From Chara braunii (Eukaryota > Streptophyta > Charophyceae > Charales > Characeae): a DNA stretch of 30,488 bases. The stretch is taken from contig BFEA01000141.1 in assembly GCA_003427395.1 (NCBI GenBank), positions 883,547 to 914,034 of the forward strand, read 5' to 3'. How positions within the stretch are numbered: the first letter of the stretch is position 1; each line of letters begins with the position of its first letter. The position numbers and the translations under genes were made by a program. Shown here in pieces: positions 1-11,321 of this stretch. Below the pieces are notes generated by a model, which worked only from the letters and a program-made list of their open reading frames with translations, was not told where the DNA came from and ran no database searches.

Positions 1-1584
1 TGGGGGGCTATGGCGGATCACCTCCCTAGTGCCAGCCTCACTTCCTCTAACCTCTAGAGCTTTCCCCCCTTGCTCATAGTCTCCTCTACAACTCCCAAAC
101 TGGCATGGGCTCCCCCCTCCTCTCTCCAAGTGAAAGAGTGATTCTATGAGCTCACTTGGGCAGCATGGGCACTCCTCATGCAATTGTGAATGTGGCGGAC
201 TGAATTCTCAACTTATGTAGGCTGAAACCAGCAGTCCGGCCAACCCATGGGCCTCCCCATGTGCCTTAAGGTGAACCGAGGTACCCCCAAGGCAAAATTC
301 CCCCACTAGGTCCTTCCGTAGGTACCCGGGCCTCTTTTTGGCCAAGTGCATGCACTCCGAGTTGTTGGTACCAACTCGGATTCCCTCTTGGCCTCCTTCA
401 GCTTCATTTTCACTTCCAAAATGCTGCCCCCTTGGATCTTAGTGCCCAAGGGGCAGCCTCACTTGAGATAAAAAGGCACAGTGGGCCTTTTTTTCGATTT
501 TTTTCAGTTTCTACCCCATTTTTGGTAGGCCGAGGTATTTTCCCATACCTCGATGTTGTTCCAGCCTTGGATTTGGCTGAGATCCAAGACCAGCAATATT
601 CCGAGCTACCCCCAAGTAGCCCTTGCTTCAAATTTGGGCCCCTAAGTTCAATTTTCGAACTTTTGGTGTATCTGACTCTTTTTTTGGGACCAAATGCACA
701 TTTTTGTCTCCTTTATTCTTTTGTTTCTTTCCATTTTGGGTTACCACCTCATTTCGGAGCTAGCCGTTTTGAGCTGGCCCACAACAAACGGTTAATTTCT
801 CTCCACCATAAGATATGATATCAGATCCATGACCCATAAAAAAATCGGGCATCTCACGTTTGCATTTTCTATTATTTTCCTCTTTTTAATTCAGATTTTG
901 TAGAGACGGGCCATATCTCTGCAGTCCGGATTGCCCTCCCTCATTCTAGGAGGGATGAGGTCACAGTTGGGACCTGCCAGTCCATGCAGTATTTCCTGAC
1001 GGGATGACTTAGTACTGTTACAAGTGTAAGAAATACTATGACACTTTTTTGTCACACTTGAAGTCGTTTTCCCGTACTTACCTTATAAGATGTTACCCTC
1101 GTACTTTCCTTCCTACCTCGTCCTCAATAATTAATTGTCCTTCCTCATCCGCCTCACCTTGTGTTTCCACTACTATCGTGCGAACATGATTCACTCTTTA
1201 TTTTGTGAGTCGCACTAGCGGATCGTTGTTTATGTATTATGCTTGCACGTTTCTTTTTATGTCATAACGATCTATGTAGAGTTTATCTTCAACCCCACCA
1301 TATAAGGGAATCATCTGAGTGGCAATCACAGTAGGATTGAGGTGTTGTTGTCCTGGACTAACAATACTGAAGTGTTTGTTCTAATAAAGCTTGAATCCCT
1401 GATCTGGATCACTGTTTGAAGTATAAAAGGGATTTTATTTCCTCAATGTCTCGTCATTATAGTACCTCTTTCTGAGTGACAAGAAAGGATCTTGCTAAGG
1501 TAGGGTAACTAAGATGATGCGTACTGTTAAGTTCCTTCTTTGAGTTTGATGATAGACCTCTTGAACCCTGGAAAAATATATAGG
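1..1584. other. Left flank, non-coding, no gene seen
   Basis: The first ~830 bases are mixed-composition sequence rich in C/T runs; the rest becomes AT-rich. Open frames here (for example 432-818 on the plus strand) have low-complexity Phe/Leu/Ser-rich translations and resemble no protein family I know. A short inverted repeat at 357-379 pairs CCGAGTT with AACTCGG around a TTGGTACCAA palindrome. AAGTGT at 1022-1027 could pair with ACACTT at 1041-1046. Nothing else is supportable. Confidence 0.5.
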
Positions 1585-2580
1585 TGTTAGGCTACCTACT
1601 TGAAGACCATATGTGATTGCGAGGTTGTGGGTCATTTATTATTATTATAAGATTGTAAATGAAACTAAAGTTATTAATTATTACTTGCAAAATCTAAATT
1701 GATTATCCAATTAGAGTTGTATAATATCCATGATAATTTAACTCTGGAGTTTGTATCGTGCAACGTATGAATTAAGGATTATCTGCTTGAAGTAACTATC
1801 GTCTCTGAAAGTCTGTTGAATATAGCGAAACTTTAGGAATATAAATTTTAGGGTTGTCTAGCTGTCATCGTTATATTGTAATAAAGTCATATTTTTTATA
1901 AATATGTTTAAGTAATGATGAATTAATGTATATTAGGTCTACTCCGGTACAAGGAACCTTGATCTTCGGTATAAATGTCGAAAGGGGCGAACTTGGGGTG
2001 TGTATGATAATAAGGATTTAGAAAATTGTTTATAATTATAGTGTGAAATAATATGAGTAGATAAATAAAATAAAGATAAGTAATATTATGCTTAGTTATC
2101 TCAATAGTAAGAGGTCAACCATTTAGTATAAATATTTATGACATTATTGCAATATGGTATGAAGTCTGATTGATAATGTTGCTTATTTATTGGAAGTGTA
2201 ATTTAACCATTAGAAGATCGTGAGGTATATATTAATCATTTCATCACTCAGTTAGTGACTGACTAATCCTTAAGGACAAATAGTATAGCGAGTGTAATAC
2301 CAGGTTATCTACTTGAAAAATATGTAGCCGTTTGAGGTTGTGTATGATATAATATGTTAATGAATTAACTTTTGTTGTTAATGCATAAAGGGTCGGATTA
2401 TATTTATCTGATTCTTGAAGTTATTTGAATAAACTCGGATTTTTGGTTAAGCGTTGGAAATTGTATCATGTAAAAAAATGAATATGAAATTATCTGCTTA
2501 AATAACCACCTCCTTTAATACGATGGTTAATATGATCGAAGTATGAGAGAGTTCACTTGAGGGTTATCCAACTCCTCGAA
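1585..2580. repeat. Degenerate ~710-bp tandem duplication in the left flank
   Basis: Several motifs recur about 710 bases apart in the same order. CTACTTGAA at 1596 and 2309 is followed in both copies by GAGGTTGTG. GTATC(G/A)TG at 1753 and 2463 is followed in both by ATTATCTGCTT. The intervening AT-rich sequence has drifted strongly. This looks like an old duplication or two diverged repeat copies. No coding potential is apparent. Confidence 0.45.
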
Positions 2581-3359
2581 TTACAGTATTGTATAGAGAG
2601 TGATAAAACTACTTATTCCCACTATGGTGAATGTGTATGACTCGGTATGAATGGATACATTTAGGAAATGAATGATATATGTTTCAAGTGACGTATCATT
2701 GTATGTCTTGTTCTCGGTTGAGTGAAGTTGAAATTTGTTATCTATATATTTATTAATTGCTTGGTGAATGTTTTTGCCCGCTGGGATATGTTTATGAATT
2801 GCTCTCCTCAATAAAGGTAAAAAAGTTGTATGAAATTCACGTTCGGCATGAGACCGAAGATGAATGGCGAGACCAACCTTTGAAGAGAAGAAATTCTTTC
2901 AAAGGAGATCAGCATACAAAACATGTCCTTTGAGGAATTGCAAAGTTGATTGATATCTTTGCCTGAGAGATTTGAAGAGGGTATAGTTAAGTCATGTAGC
3001 CAGTAGCGAGACTCACGCCGGAACAATGTTCCTGGTCCATAGTAAGGTGTTGTCATTTTTTCATGTACAGGAGAGATGACTACACTATCGTCGAAAGGGA
3101 GAAAGGTGTTCAAGGCCTTGTTTGAACTTTGACGGTCAGTGGGACGATTACCAGTTAATCTTAGCACGCTTGGAATGGTAGCCCGAGCGAGGTTCATGTT
3201 TGGTGGATCCACCACACTCTGAAAAGGTATGGCCTTACCAACCAACCTTTAGGCGGGTGTGAATGAGGTCGTCTAACTGTGCTCGATGAGGTCAACCAGA
3301 TACAAGCACTGAAATCAGAAGAAGATGTGGTGAGGCTTAGTCCTAGAAGCGGGACTCGG
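2581..3359. other. Left flank next to the retrotransposon, no gene seen
   Basis: Minus-strand open frames exist (for example 2808-3245), but their translations show no recognisable motif and one overlaps the LTR edge. GC content rises from about 3180 towards the LTR. I looked for a target-site duplication in the last bases before 3360 (…ACTCGG) and found no convincing match beyond the right LTR. Confidence 0.4.
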
Positions 3360-4494
3360 TGTGAGGAAAGCCGGGGAGGGGCGCCTGTTGTTCGCTGAAG
3401 CCAAAGGCTACGACGCCTGTCACTCGTCGCGCCCGCTTCAGAGGTCCTCAACGACCAGCAGCGTACGATCTCGAGATGGAATGTCACGCGTCCCGCTCCC
3501 TTTTGTGATTTAGTGGGCCCGCAATGCGGCGTTTTTTTTTTTAACAACCGACTAGTTATTTGGAAAGATCATAGGGAGACGGATTTCAACAGCCTTCAGC
3601 AGTCGACCGACGAAACGGCAGGTTCACTCCGCAGTTAGTCTTCCCAATTAACCGAAAATCTTGCAAGTTCACACGAGAGAGAGTTCTTCACAGTTGACTT
3701 TGGATGACCCCCTTCTCTATCTCCTTCTCTCTCCCCACACTCTTCGTGTCCCTCTCGCTATTCTCATTCCCTGATCTCACTCTCTTTCACTCTCTCCCGT
3801 TGTTCTTTCTCCCGTGTTCAACCCCGTACGTTCACGTCCTTTGTTCCAGCCTGCCCGCAGGGGGAGTCCCGTTACTTTTCTTTGGGAGGACTACGAGCAA
3901 AACAAATTACGAAGTGTGTGCCTGATTTGCAGCTCTTAATTGATCAGATCAGTTCTGAAAGAACAAATTCCAAATCTTGAGTGATGCGCCCGACTGGATG
4001 GTCCTTACTCGGACTGATTGAAAGTTATCAAGCTTGAAATTTTAAATGACGCGCCTTACTGTCTGTTCTCGGTTGACTAGAAATAAAATCCCAGAGAATG
4101 TCCCTGATCAAGTGGTCTGTAAACGATCTGATTCAGAGTTCTAAGTAACACCCCCAACTGGGTAGTTCACAATCAGACAGAAATAAGACCCCTGGTAATG
4201 ACATCTATCACTTGAAAGTGTTCAGATTCAAAATTCGGAATGAAATAAAATAATTTTATAGCAAAATTTGGTGAAAAAAAAAAAAAAGAAAAAAAGCAGT
4301 CGGGCAGAATACAACGAGAATATTCGTTTGGTTTGACCAGTGGGACTGGTTACTCTCGCCAGCGTCTGCTATATTCTTACTAGACCGAGTCGGTCCCGAA
4401 AGTAGTTGTTCCCCGTCAGCAGCAAGAGGACTTCCTACCTGATTGATCCCCTCGGCGAGACTAGCCGTTCTCGTCCACGGCGGGCGAACTCCTA

Positions 4495-4980
4495 CTTGAT
4501 AGGCTCGCTCTCAGCGGGCATGCTTCACAGATCATCAAAGTCACTTTGATTAGCCCGCTCTCGGCGGGTNTGCGGTCACATCAGCGATGACTAGTTGATT
4601 AGCCCTCTCTTACTGGTATTCTGTCAGATCTGCAATGGCGAGTTGGATGNCCCACCTCNAGCGGTTACTTCAANTGATCAGCAATGATAAGAATTTGACT
4701 GCGAACAGAATGACAATTCGATCAGGCAGCCATCGCCGAGTACTTCATCAGATCAGATATGACCGGTTGATTGGCCTCCCTTCATCGGGTACTTCAACAG
4801 ATTAGCTATGTCAAGTTAATTAGGCAACCATCAGCGAATGCTCCATCAGATCGGATATGACGAGTTGATTGACCCANCTTNANCGGCACNCTTACAGTTC
4901 AGCAATGTCAAGATGATCAGCCAGCCGTTAGCGAGTACTCCTTCATATCAGATATGACGAGTTGATTGGCACAGAGCATA
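4495..4980. repeat. ~49-bp degenerate tandem repeats in 3' LTR
   Basis: A motif like GTTGATTAG or GTTGATTGG recurs about every 48-50 bases, with ATCAGATCNGATATGAC-like sequence between copies. About ten units can be recognised here and in the matching part of the other LTR. Several Ns interrupt this copy. Confidence 0.6.
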
Positions 4981-5338
4981 AGAANCNTTCTCGTTGCCTA
5001 TANCCGCCGGCCACTGTTTCCGTCTCACTCAAATTTCGAACTGACTAGGATTCGCTGGGTGTGTTGTGCACACCTCCCCTATTTAACAACGAAATAGTAA
5101 CAAGCCGCCTCGATCAACAGCAGGTACATATGCCTCATCACCGTAGACTGGACGTGATCTTCTTTTGACTGAACCCTTCCACCTTATCACACTTACTTCC
5201 TTCCACCTTATCTCTCTTATTTCCCTTGATCACACGAAGTGATACATCCAAGAACCAGTCAGGCGCGACCGTGTACACATTACACGCTGGTCAGCATCGT
5301 TACCAATGGCGAGCTTTCCCCTCGACGAGAACAATGAA

Positions 5339-5560
5339 CACTTCTCCCTCTCTCCCCTCTGTTTCAAGAGGTGCGGAACACTTCTCTCTCTCTCTCTTCT
5401 GTCTCAACGGGCACGGAACACTTCTCTCTCTCTCTCCTCTATCTCAACAGGCACAGAATACTTCTCTCTCTCTCTCCTCTCTCTCTCTCTCACTGCGCAC
5501 CCACCTTCTCTCTTCTGCGTGCGCACTCTCCCTTTCCCTCTCTCTCTCTGTCTCATGTCC
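5339..5560. repeat. CT-rich repeat block in 3' LTR
   Basis: ACTTCTC followed by (CT)n recurs about four times with a GGAACACTT-like lead-in and a TCAACGGGCA-like tail, then runs into longer (CT)n. On the element strand this is a GA-rich block. It creates several overlapping Ser/Leu open frames that are not genes. Confidence 0.7.
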
Positions 5561-5995
5561 CTTTCCCCCGGCGTTGGATCGTAGGCTCACTTGCCCATGC
5601 ATAGTCTGAATCCGCCGAGTCATACACCATGGCAAAGTACATCCCCACGTTTCTCGACCTGGCTGTCCTAACGCACGGATGAGCAGGTGCAGAAGAGGGT
5701 TGTGTATGTAAGGTGCATCCGTCCTCCCATCACCCTCTCGGCCACTGAACGAAGCCGAGCTCCCGCCGTGCGTACCGATTCGCTGCACGCCGAACTCTCG
5801 CCTCGAACTGCAATGGTTGAGTTCTCGCCTGCGCACACCTCTCCGACCAACTGCGTCTCTGCCGTCCGAATCGGGCTGTAATGTGGGCGGGGTACACCTG
5901 GCAAGCTTCCTGCCGGTCTCCTCCCTCTGAACGTCCCTAAACTTTTCCCCGGTCCGTCTATATGCAAGTGAGAATCTCCACATGTGCCACATTAG

Positions 5996-6098
5996 CCCGA
6001 CACAGTCCCCAGGTCCGAAACGGTAGGGCCCGACAGTTCCCAAGTCCGAAACGGTAGGGCCCGATAGTCCCCAGGTCCGAAACGGTAGGGCCCGACAC
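5996..6098. repeat. Three 31-bp tandem repeats in 3' LTR
   Basis: The core GTCCGAAACGGTAGGGCCCG occurs three times with a period of 31 bases (GT at 6013, 6044 and 6075). The three units are nearly identical. The same array is at 22468-22570 in the other LTR. Confidence 0.85.
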
Positions 6099-7841
6099 AC
6101 CCCGAAAACGCACAGCAGACCCCGGGCTTTCAGGCCCCGAACAGGTAGCAGCGGGGTAATCCGGCACCCGGATTGGACATCACAACCGGACTGCACCAAA
6201 CTGTCGTATTATCAAGCCCACCCCCAAATCAAGCAACTTGAGTTGTCGCGATCCGGAAAAAGACAGCAGCCTGTACAGTGCCTACGCCGAACTTGAACTA
6301 GTCAACCGACCGCCGTAACCCACATCACGTTGTCATCGGCCACGAACGTGATACATCCCATTTTTGAGGCAAGCCTGAGTCTGAAGTCCCTGTCGTCACG
6401 AAAGCACTTTTTACGGCAGGCCAGTCTCAAGCCCGTAGACAGGTGAAACACTGCTGAACACCACAACCCCCGTTTAGTGCCGGATCATAATCTCGCCAAT
6501 ACTGACACCGGGTTAACCGATCTACACCGGAATAGCCCATACCAGACCAATGTCGAACTGAGATAATCAGCCGGTGCCGAAACACGCCGATGTCGAACCA
6601 TCTCCGAACCTGAAACAACTGTCTCGAACGGCAGTGGCCTGAATCACGCTGATGCTGAACCAATACCAACCCCGAAATTGATCGGCGGTATATACCTCAA
6701 TGATGCCGAGCCATGATTGAACATGAGATAAATGTGAAATGCCGATGCCGTGTCCAATGTTGGACCTGAAGCATGTCGATATCGAGCTCATGTAGCCCTG
6801 CCGTAGCAGTTCGGAACGTTCCCCAAACCTCATGTCTCTACCGGAACAACGGCCATACTGACACAACGGAGTCGAGCAGCTCAATTGAAGTAAAACAACA
6901 GTAACACTACGGCAGCCATCCACGCCCACACCGATAACACACACACTCGTAGCTCATGGGTCGCAGTAAGGCTAGGAGTCCGGGAAATCAGATAGGCCAT
7001 GCGATCAATCTCAATCATTTCGAAGCAGTGAAGATCGGTAGAAAATAGAGCAAATAAATAATCCGGGATTAATTCCGATTGCGAACAAATTGAACAAAGT
7101 TCCATCAGTCATCTAATAATCACGGTTTTTCGCCCTTCTCTGCATTTTTATTCACATTTCTTATTTCTTAATTCCATTATCAAAATTAACAAAAACAAAA
7201 ACAATCTCGTCAGAATTTAATTCCGATTAATTTTGACTAAATATCAAAAATCCCTTGTTCTCTTCCTCTTTTAATTGCTTTTGATTTTTTTTCATGTTTT
7301 TAATTTTATTACCTGAAATATCGATAAATGAGGGCGACCCCATCAAAATTTAAATAATGACGTTTTCAAATAATTTAATGAATATTTTGTTTTTCTTTCC
7401 TCTTCTTTTGGTTTTAAATTCTTTTCTTACATTTTTAATTTTAATATTAGTTTTAATCAAATAAGGGGCCCCGTCCTCGCGCTCATTGGCCCCATTAAAA
7501 GGGCCTTGTCAAGGTTCATCCTCAATTAACCGCCGCGCAGCCAGTCGTTTTTGGAACAGGCCTAGAGCGGGCGGAAAAGAGGTAAACAATAAGTTAGCCG
7601 TGAGGGGGGCGAAGCGGTAGTCCCTCTCATCAATTTTGAGGGCTAGTCTTGATGGTTGACACATCTGAAATTAGGGGTGACCTGACTACCCCTAATTTTC
7701 TCCCAGCCGGTCAGACAAGACCCCCGACCGATTACCTCTCAGACAACTTTTCTACGGGTCAATCTCCCGATATTAGGGCGACCGAATGACCCTCGGTCGC
7801 CCGACAAACAAGCCCGGACCTCGTCTCGACGTCCCCGTTGA

Positions 7842-8109
7842 GCCCGCTCCTCCAAGGTCAGACGAAACGCACCAGATCTAAGTGGACCACTCGTGCTCGA
7901 CGCAAGTGCCTCTTGTTGTTTGTTTGACGTCTGGGTTTCTTTGGAACTCTGGGGCTGAGAGGGTGCTTCTTCCCTTTCTTATGTCGTTGTCGTTTGGACT
8001 TCGACGCATAAACATTTCTTAGCTTCTTCCTTCTTTGGGAAGGGCGTGCGTCAGCAGCGCCACCCTTCCTAATGCGGACCCTGCGCTTTGGTCTTTGCAG
8101 AACAAAGAC
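7842..8109 (-). other. 3' untranslated part with candidate polypurine tract
   Basis: This is the sequence between the integrase stop and the 3' LTR on the element strand. GGAGGAGCGGG (7843-7853) lies directly beside the LTR edge and is the best polypurine-tract candidate for plus-strand priming. It is short and contains one C, so the call is tentative. No ORF is apparent. Confidence 0.35.
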
Positions 8110-9723
8110 TCATTTCTTAATTTTATTTCTCTTGCCCACGACTAAGCCTTTCACTTTCCTGGTTTCCACCCTCTTTCTCTTTTTCGAACTCCCACCTACC
8201 TCGAACCGTCTTGACGGTCCTCCGTTCGTTATCTTAGCATTTCCCTTTCCTTGAAGGTCTGATGGTCTCGGAGCAGGAGTAGGAGTCTCCCTCGACCTAA
8301 ATAACTTCAGTCTAGCTCCCGCCACTGGATCCTTCCACTTTGACCCATCTAGCTCAGCAATCATATAAGCTCCCCAACTTAACGCACCAACCACACGATA
8401 AGGTCCCATCCATCTGTTAGCTAGTTTCCCCGTCCATGTTCTTTCCAAGGCGACGTCGTAAAGGAGCACCATGTCGCCACCCTTGATCTTTTCCTTTCTG
8501 ATTCTGACGTCTTTGTCCCATCTCACTTTGTTCTTCTCTCTCTCCACTGCCAGCTGATTAGCGGCAGTCAGGAGATTATCTTCTAGACCGTAAGCTATCT
8601 GTCTGGTCCTTGCTGCTAGTAGTTCCTCCCGTGTAATGCTATCTGCCCAGTTAACCGTAGTCCAACTGTCAATATGAAACTCTATGGGCAGAGGACAGTG
8701 CCTTCCAAACCATAGTGTGTAAGGAGGGTAGCCTGTACTAGCTCGCACAATGACATTGTCCGCCCATATCGCATACCTGAAATACTTCGGCCAGTCGCTA
8801 TCCTTCCCTCTGCACCACTTGGATAAGGACGCAATCAATGACTTGTGGCCTCGCTCTACAGGTGCATTGGACTGGGGATGATAGGCAGTAGCAATAGATA
8901 CTCTAGCTCCTGCTTTCTTGAATACGCTCTGTACCTCGTCTGCTAGGAACTCTGCCCCTCTATCCATCACAATCTTACTGACACATCCATATCTAGACAG
9001 ATACTCCAGGACGAAGTTCTTAACTTCTCTTGCTGCCTTTGTCCTGATAGGCTTGCCATCGACGAAACCAGTGAAATCATCCCTGATGTTAACTACATAG
9101 TTCATGTTCCCTACACCCTTTAGCATCTTCACTAAATCAATATGCACTTTCTCTCCTGGTCTAGTAGGATATGAAGGATGAAGTGGCTCCTTATATCTGA
9201 TTAGGGACCTCTTATGGCATTCCTCACAAGTTTCGCAATACTTTTCAACGTCTTTGTATTGTCCTTCCCACCAATATAGTCTGCGAACCTTCTCGTATGT
9301 ACCCTTTACTCCTCTATGTCCTCCAACTACACCGTCATGTAACTCAGTTATCATGGACTGTTTCTCTTCTGGATCGCAGATCACCCGAAGAGGCATCCCC
9401 GCTCCCACAGGTTGTCGGAACAGATGCCCTGCCCTAAGGCAATACTGTGCTGCGTGTCTCCAGATTTCCGATTCGGAACTCTCCTCGCCCGATACATGTA
9501 ATCCTATAGTGCGGTACTTATCTTCATAAAGATTGACTAGGAAGCGATCCGTTCTTTTAGGCTCAGCCATAGTCAGCGCAACAACTGATATTGGCCGCTC
9601 TGCCTCGATGAGAATTCGTGAAAGTCCATCGGCTACAGCGTTCTTCGCCCCTGAAATCCTCTCTACAGTATAGTCATAAAGCCGAATCTTGATCAGCCAT
9701 CGTGCGATCGTAGGATCCGTCAA
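8110..9723 (-). CDS. pol: Ty3/gypsy integrase (with end of RNase H), pol C-terminal part
   Basis: The open frame encodes 537 residues. Residues 1-36 are the tail of RNase H (…ADGLSR at 31-36). The integrase zinc domain has H129, H136, C163 and C166. The catalytic triad is D196 (HID), D254 (MDRGAEF) and E290 (PVERGHKSL), exactly DD35E spacing. A GPF/Y-type motif is at 440-442 (MGPYRV). The tail is basic, with KKRKR at 514-518 that could be a nuclear-localisation signal. There is no chromodomain. Integrase inserts the element cDNA into chromosomes. The first codon is reached by frameshift rather than a true start: the upstream RNase H frame ends in a T run at ~9720 and one extra T would join the two. 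The integrase itself looks undamaged. Confidence 0.93.
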   Translation of the reverse strand: MTDPTIARWLIKIRLYDYTVERISGAKNAVADGLSRILIEAERPISVVALTMAEPKRTDRFLVNLYEDKYRTIGLHVSGEESSESEIWRHAAQYCLRAGHLFRQPVGAGMPLRVICDPEEKQSMITELHDGVVGGHRGVKGTYEKVRRLYWWEGQYKDVEKYCETCEECHKRSLIRYKEPLHPSYPTRPGEKVHIDLVKMLKGVGNMNYVVNIRDDFTGFVDGKPIRTKAAREVKNFVLEYLSRYGCVSKIVMDRGAEFLADEVQSVFKKAGARVSIATAYHPQSNAPVERGHKSLIASLSKWCRGKDSDWPKYFRYAIWADNVIVRASTGYPPYTLWFGRHCPLPIEFHIDSWTTVNWADSITREELLAARTRQIAYGLEDNLLTAANQLAVEREKNKVRWDKDVRIRKEKIKGGDMVLLYDVALERTWTGKLANRWMGPYRVVGALSWGAYMIAELDGSKWKDPVAGARLKLFRSRETPTPAPRPSDLQGKGNAKITNGGPSRRFEVGGSSKKRKRVETRKVKGLVVGKRNKIKK

Positions 9724-9986
9724 AAACTGAAATCCTTTTGTAGGACCGAAGCTACAGCTGTAGGGTCTACTCTAAGAACTAATCGTCTTCCGTATATGTA
9801 ATGCCTAAAGGTATCTAAGCACCGTAGAATAACCAACACTTCCATCTTAAACTGACTATAGTTTCGTTCCGCAGTGTTGAGTGTCCGGCTCTCAAACCTC
9901 AATGGCCTCTCTTTGCCCTCGGCGTCCTTTTGAGAGAGCAATCCCCCAACCGAACATGGTCCGACATCCGTAGATACTATGAACGG
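9720..9986 (-). pseudogene. pol: RNase H domain of pol, separated by a TGA and a frameshift
   Basis: This continues the reverse transcriptase frame beyond an in-frame TGA at 9987-9989. It starts with FIVSTDVGP, whose Asp (9966-9968) is the expected first catalytic residue. It goes on with SRTLNTAERNYSQFKMEVL, which holds the catalytic Glu, and LRVDPTAV, which holds an Asp at the third position. RNase H degrades the RNA strand of the RNA/DNA hybrid during reverse transcription. The frame ends at 9720 in a T run, and the domain resumes one base out of frame in the integrase ORF (TDPTIARW…). Both breaks look like single-base changes in an otherwise conserved protein. Confidence 0.85.
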
Positions 9987-11309
9987 TCAGCCCGTCTCGT
10001 CCTCAAAGAATGACACACCGAGAATTTTTCCGCCTTCTTTAAATTCTTCCTTGAGGGTTTGCACTGCTAACTCTTGAGGAGATTCCCAGTAGAACTTCTC
10101 GGTCTTCCTAAGGAGTGTGCGCAGAGGTTCCGCCTTTTCCGCATATCCCCCTATAAAAATCCGCCAATAACCAACAACCCCTAAAAACTGGCGGACTTCA
10201 GTTGCACTGTGCAATGGAGTCGGCCAATTCAACAACTTTTCCAACTTTCCAGGATCGGGGCGTCGGCCTTTCGCATCACATATAAACCCTAAAATTTTAA
10301 TCGTCGATACGGCCCATCGACTCTTTGTCCCGCTAACCATCACGTTAGCTTCATCTAGTTGTTCCAAAACATCGTAAATGTCCGTCAGGTGTTGTTCTAC
10401 GAACCTCCTTACGCCAGGAGCGACTTCCGTCTCATCTTTCAACACCGGTCCTTTTATCGGAAAGTCGTTCACGAAAACTTCTACTTTGTCTGGGATAAAG
10501 TCTTTCAGAACCGCTACCACGACTCTCTGAAAGACCACTACCCCATTGGTCCATCCCATCGAAACGACCATCATCTGCACTAATCCGAGCGGCGTGTGCA
10601 TGGATGTGAGATGCCTATCTCTCGGGTCTAGTGGTATCTCGTCATATCCTGAAAATAAATCACAAACATAATAAATGGATCTGCCTGCCGCTCCCTCTGC
10701 TAGTAGATCAGCGTGGGGTACAGAGCCAACATCTCGAATTGTTACCGCATTGACCTTCTGAAGGTCGTGAATCCATCGAATCTTTCCGTTAGGCTTCCTT
10801 AAGAAGAACCAACTATTCGCGTATGCGCTATCACATGGTTCAGCTACGTGAGATGCCATATTCTCTTTGAGAAAGGAGATCACCTCTTCCTTCTCTTTCT
10901 GAGCAAACTTCCACCCTGCATCATTCCACGGCGTATGCGGAATCGTGTAGATTCTAGCCGGCTTAGCATACCTAGGATCAATTCTTCCTTTCTCCGCGTC
11001 ACTGAACGCTATGGCTTTGTCGCAAGACTTAAGGACTTCCAACACTCGCTCTTTCTCCGGCTCAGTCAGATTCCCATCGCCTATGTCCATCTCCGCTATC
11101 CTCTTTTCTATCAGCCGTTGCGGCTCCTTCCTCTTCTTCTCTTTAATCTCTCTAGCGATCTCTTCTTCAGATACTCCATCCAACGTGGATCGCTCTCGTG
11201 CTACAGCCGCCGGCTTAACCTTCTGAGCTACTGTCTTGTGTCTCTTTGGTCGCCCCCCGTACGGGGCTGTGCCCTTAAAAAAGACACAGATGTCATCCCT
11301 CCGAATTCC
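9987..11309 (-). pseudogene. pol: Ty3/gypsy reverse transcriptase, active-site Asp replaced by Asn
   Basis: The frame is open from 11309; counting residues from the TTG codon at 11183 gives 398. Recognisable RT landmarks are the substrate-binding FFLRKPNGKIRWIHDLQKVN (126-145), first catalytic Asp in YVCDLFSGYDEIPL (D175), MHTPLG (195-200), SMGWTN (208-213), the F-x-D-D site as VFVND (236-240), and the thumb/connection part ILGFICDAKGRRPDPGKLEKL. N239 is encoded at 10467-10469 (AAC), so one of the two metal-binding aspartates is lost and catalysis is expected to fail. No ATG begins the frame; stops TAA 11322-11324 and two TGAs at 11310-11315 separate it from protease. It ends at TGA 9987-9989, where related proteins would continue into RNase H. 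Confidence 0.92.
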
Positions 11310-11321
11310 TCATCATCTGCC

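Larger units (their letters stand above)
3360..7841 (-). repeat. 3' LTR of the retrotransposon (left copy)
   Basis: This copy matches 19802-24305 almost throughout, beginning with TGTGAGGAAA at both left edges. On the element strand that gives the usual terminal CA. The right edge is diverged: identity is clear to about 7800 and patchy to ~7841. The LTR includes an A-tract at 4274-4295, a ~49-bp degenerate repeat array, a CT-rich block, three 31-bp repeats, and an AT-rich part at ~7130-7480 that lies in the U3 side on the minus strand. Eleven or so Ns fall between 4570 and 5003, while the other copy is fully resolved there. It lacks 35 bases that are present at 20037-20071. Open frames inside it are repeat-driven and not believable genes. 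Confidence 0.92.

Noticed and set aside
432-818. 128-residue plus-strand frame in the left flank
   Set aside because: Phe/Leu-rich low-complexity translation, an overlapping minus frame, and no motif.
3350-3364. Target-site duplication at the element ends
   Set aside because: The bases before 3360 (ACTCGG) have no clear exact match after the right LTR, whose outer edge is itself uncertain.
5226-5609. Overlapping Ser/Leu-rich plus-strand frames in both LTRs
   Set aside because: All three frames are open because of the CT-rich repeat; no start context or family motif.
5444-6199. 251-residue open frame on the minus strand in the LTR, identical at 21916-22671
   Set aside because: Its sequence is produced by the 31-bp and CT/GA repeats (repeated ALPFRTWG and GPTVSDLG units and an Arg/Glu run). 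Identity between LTRs reflects DNA identity, not coding.
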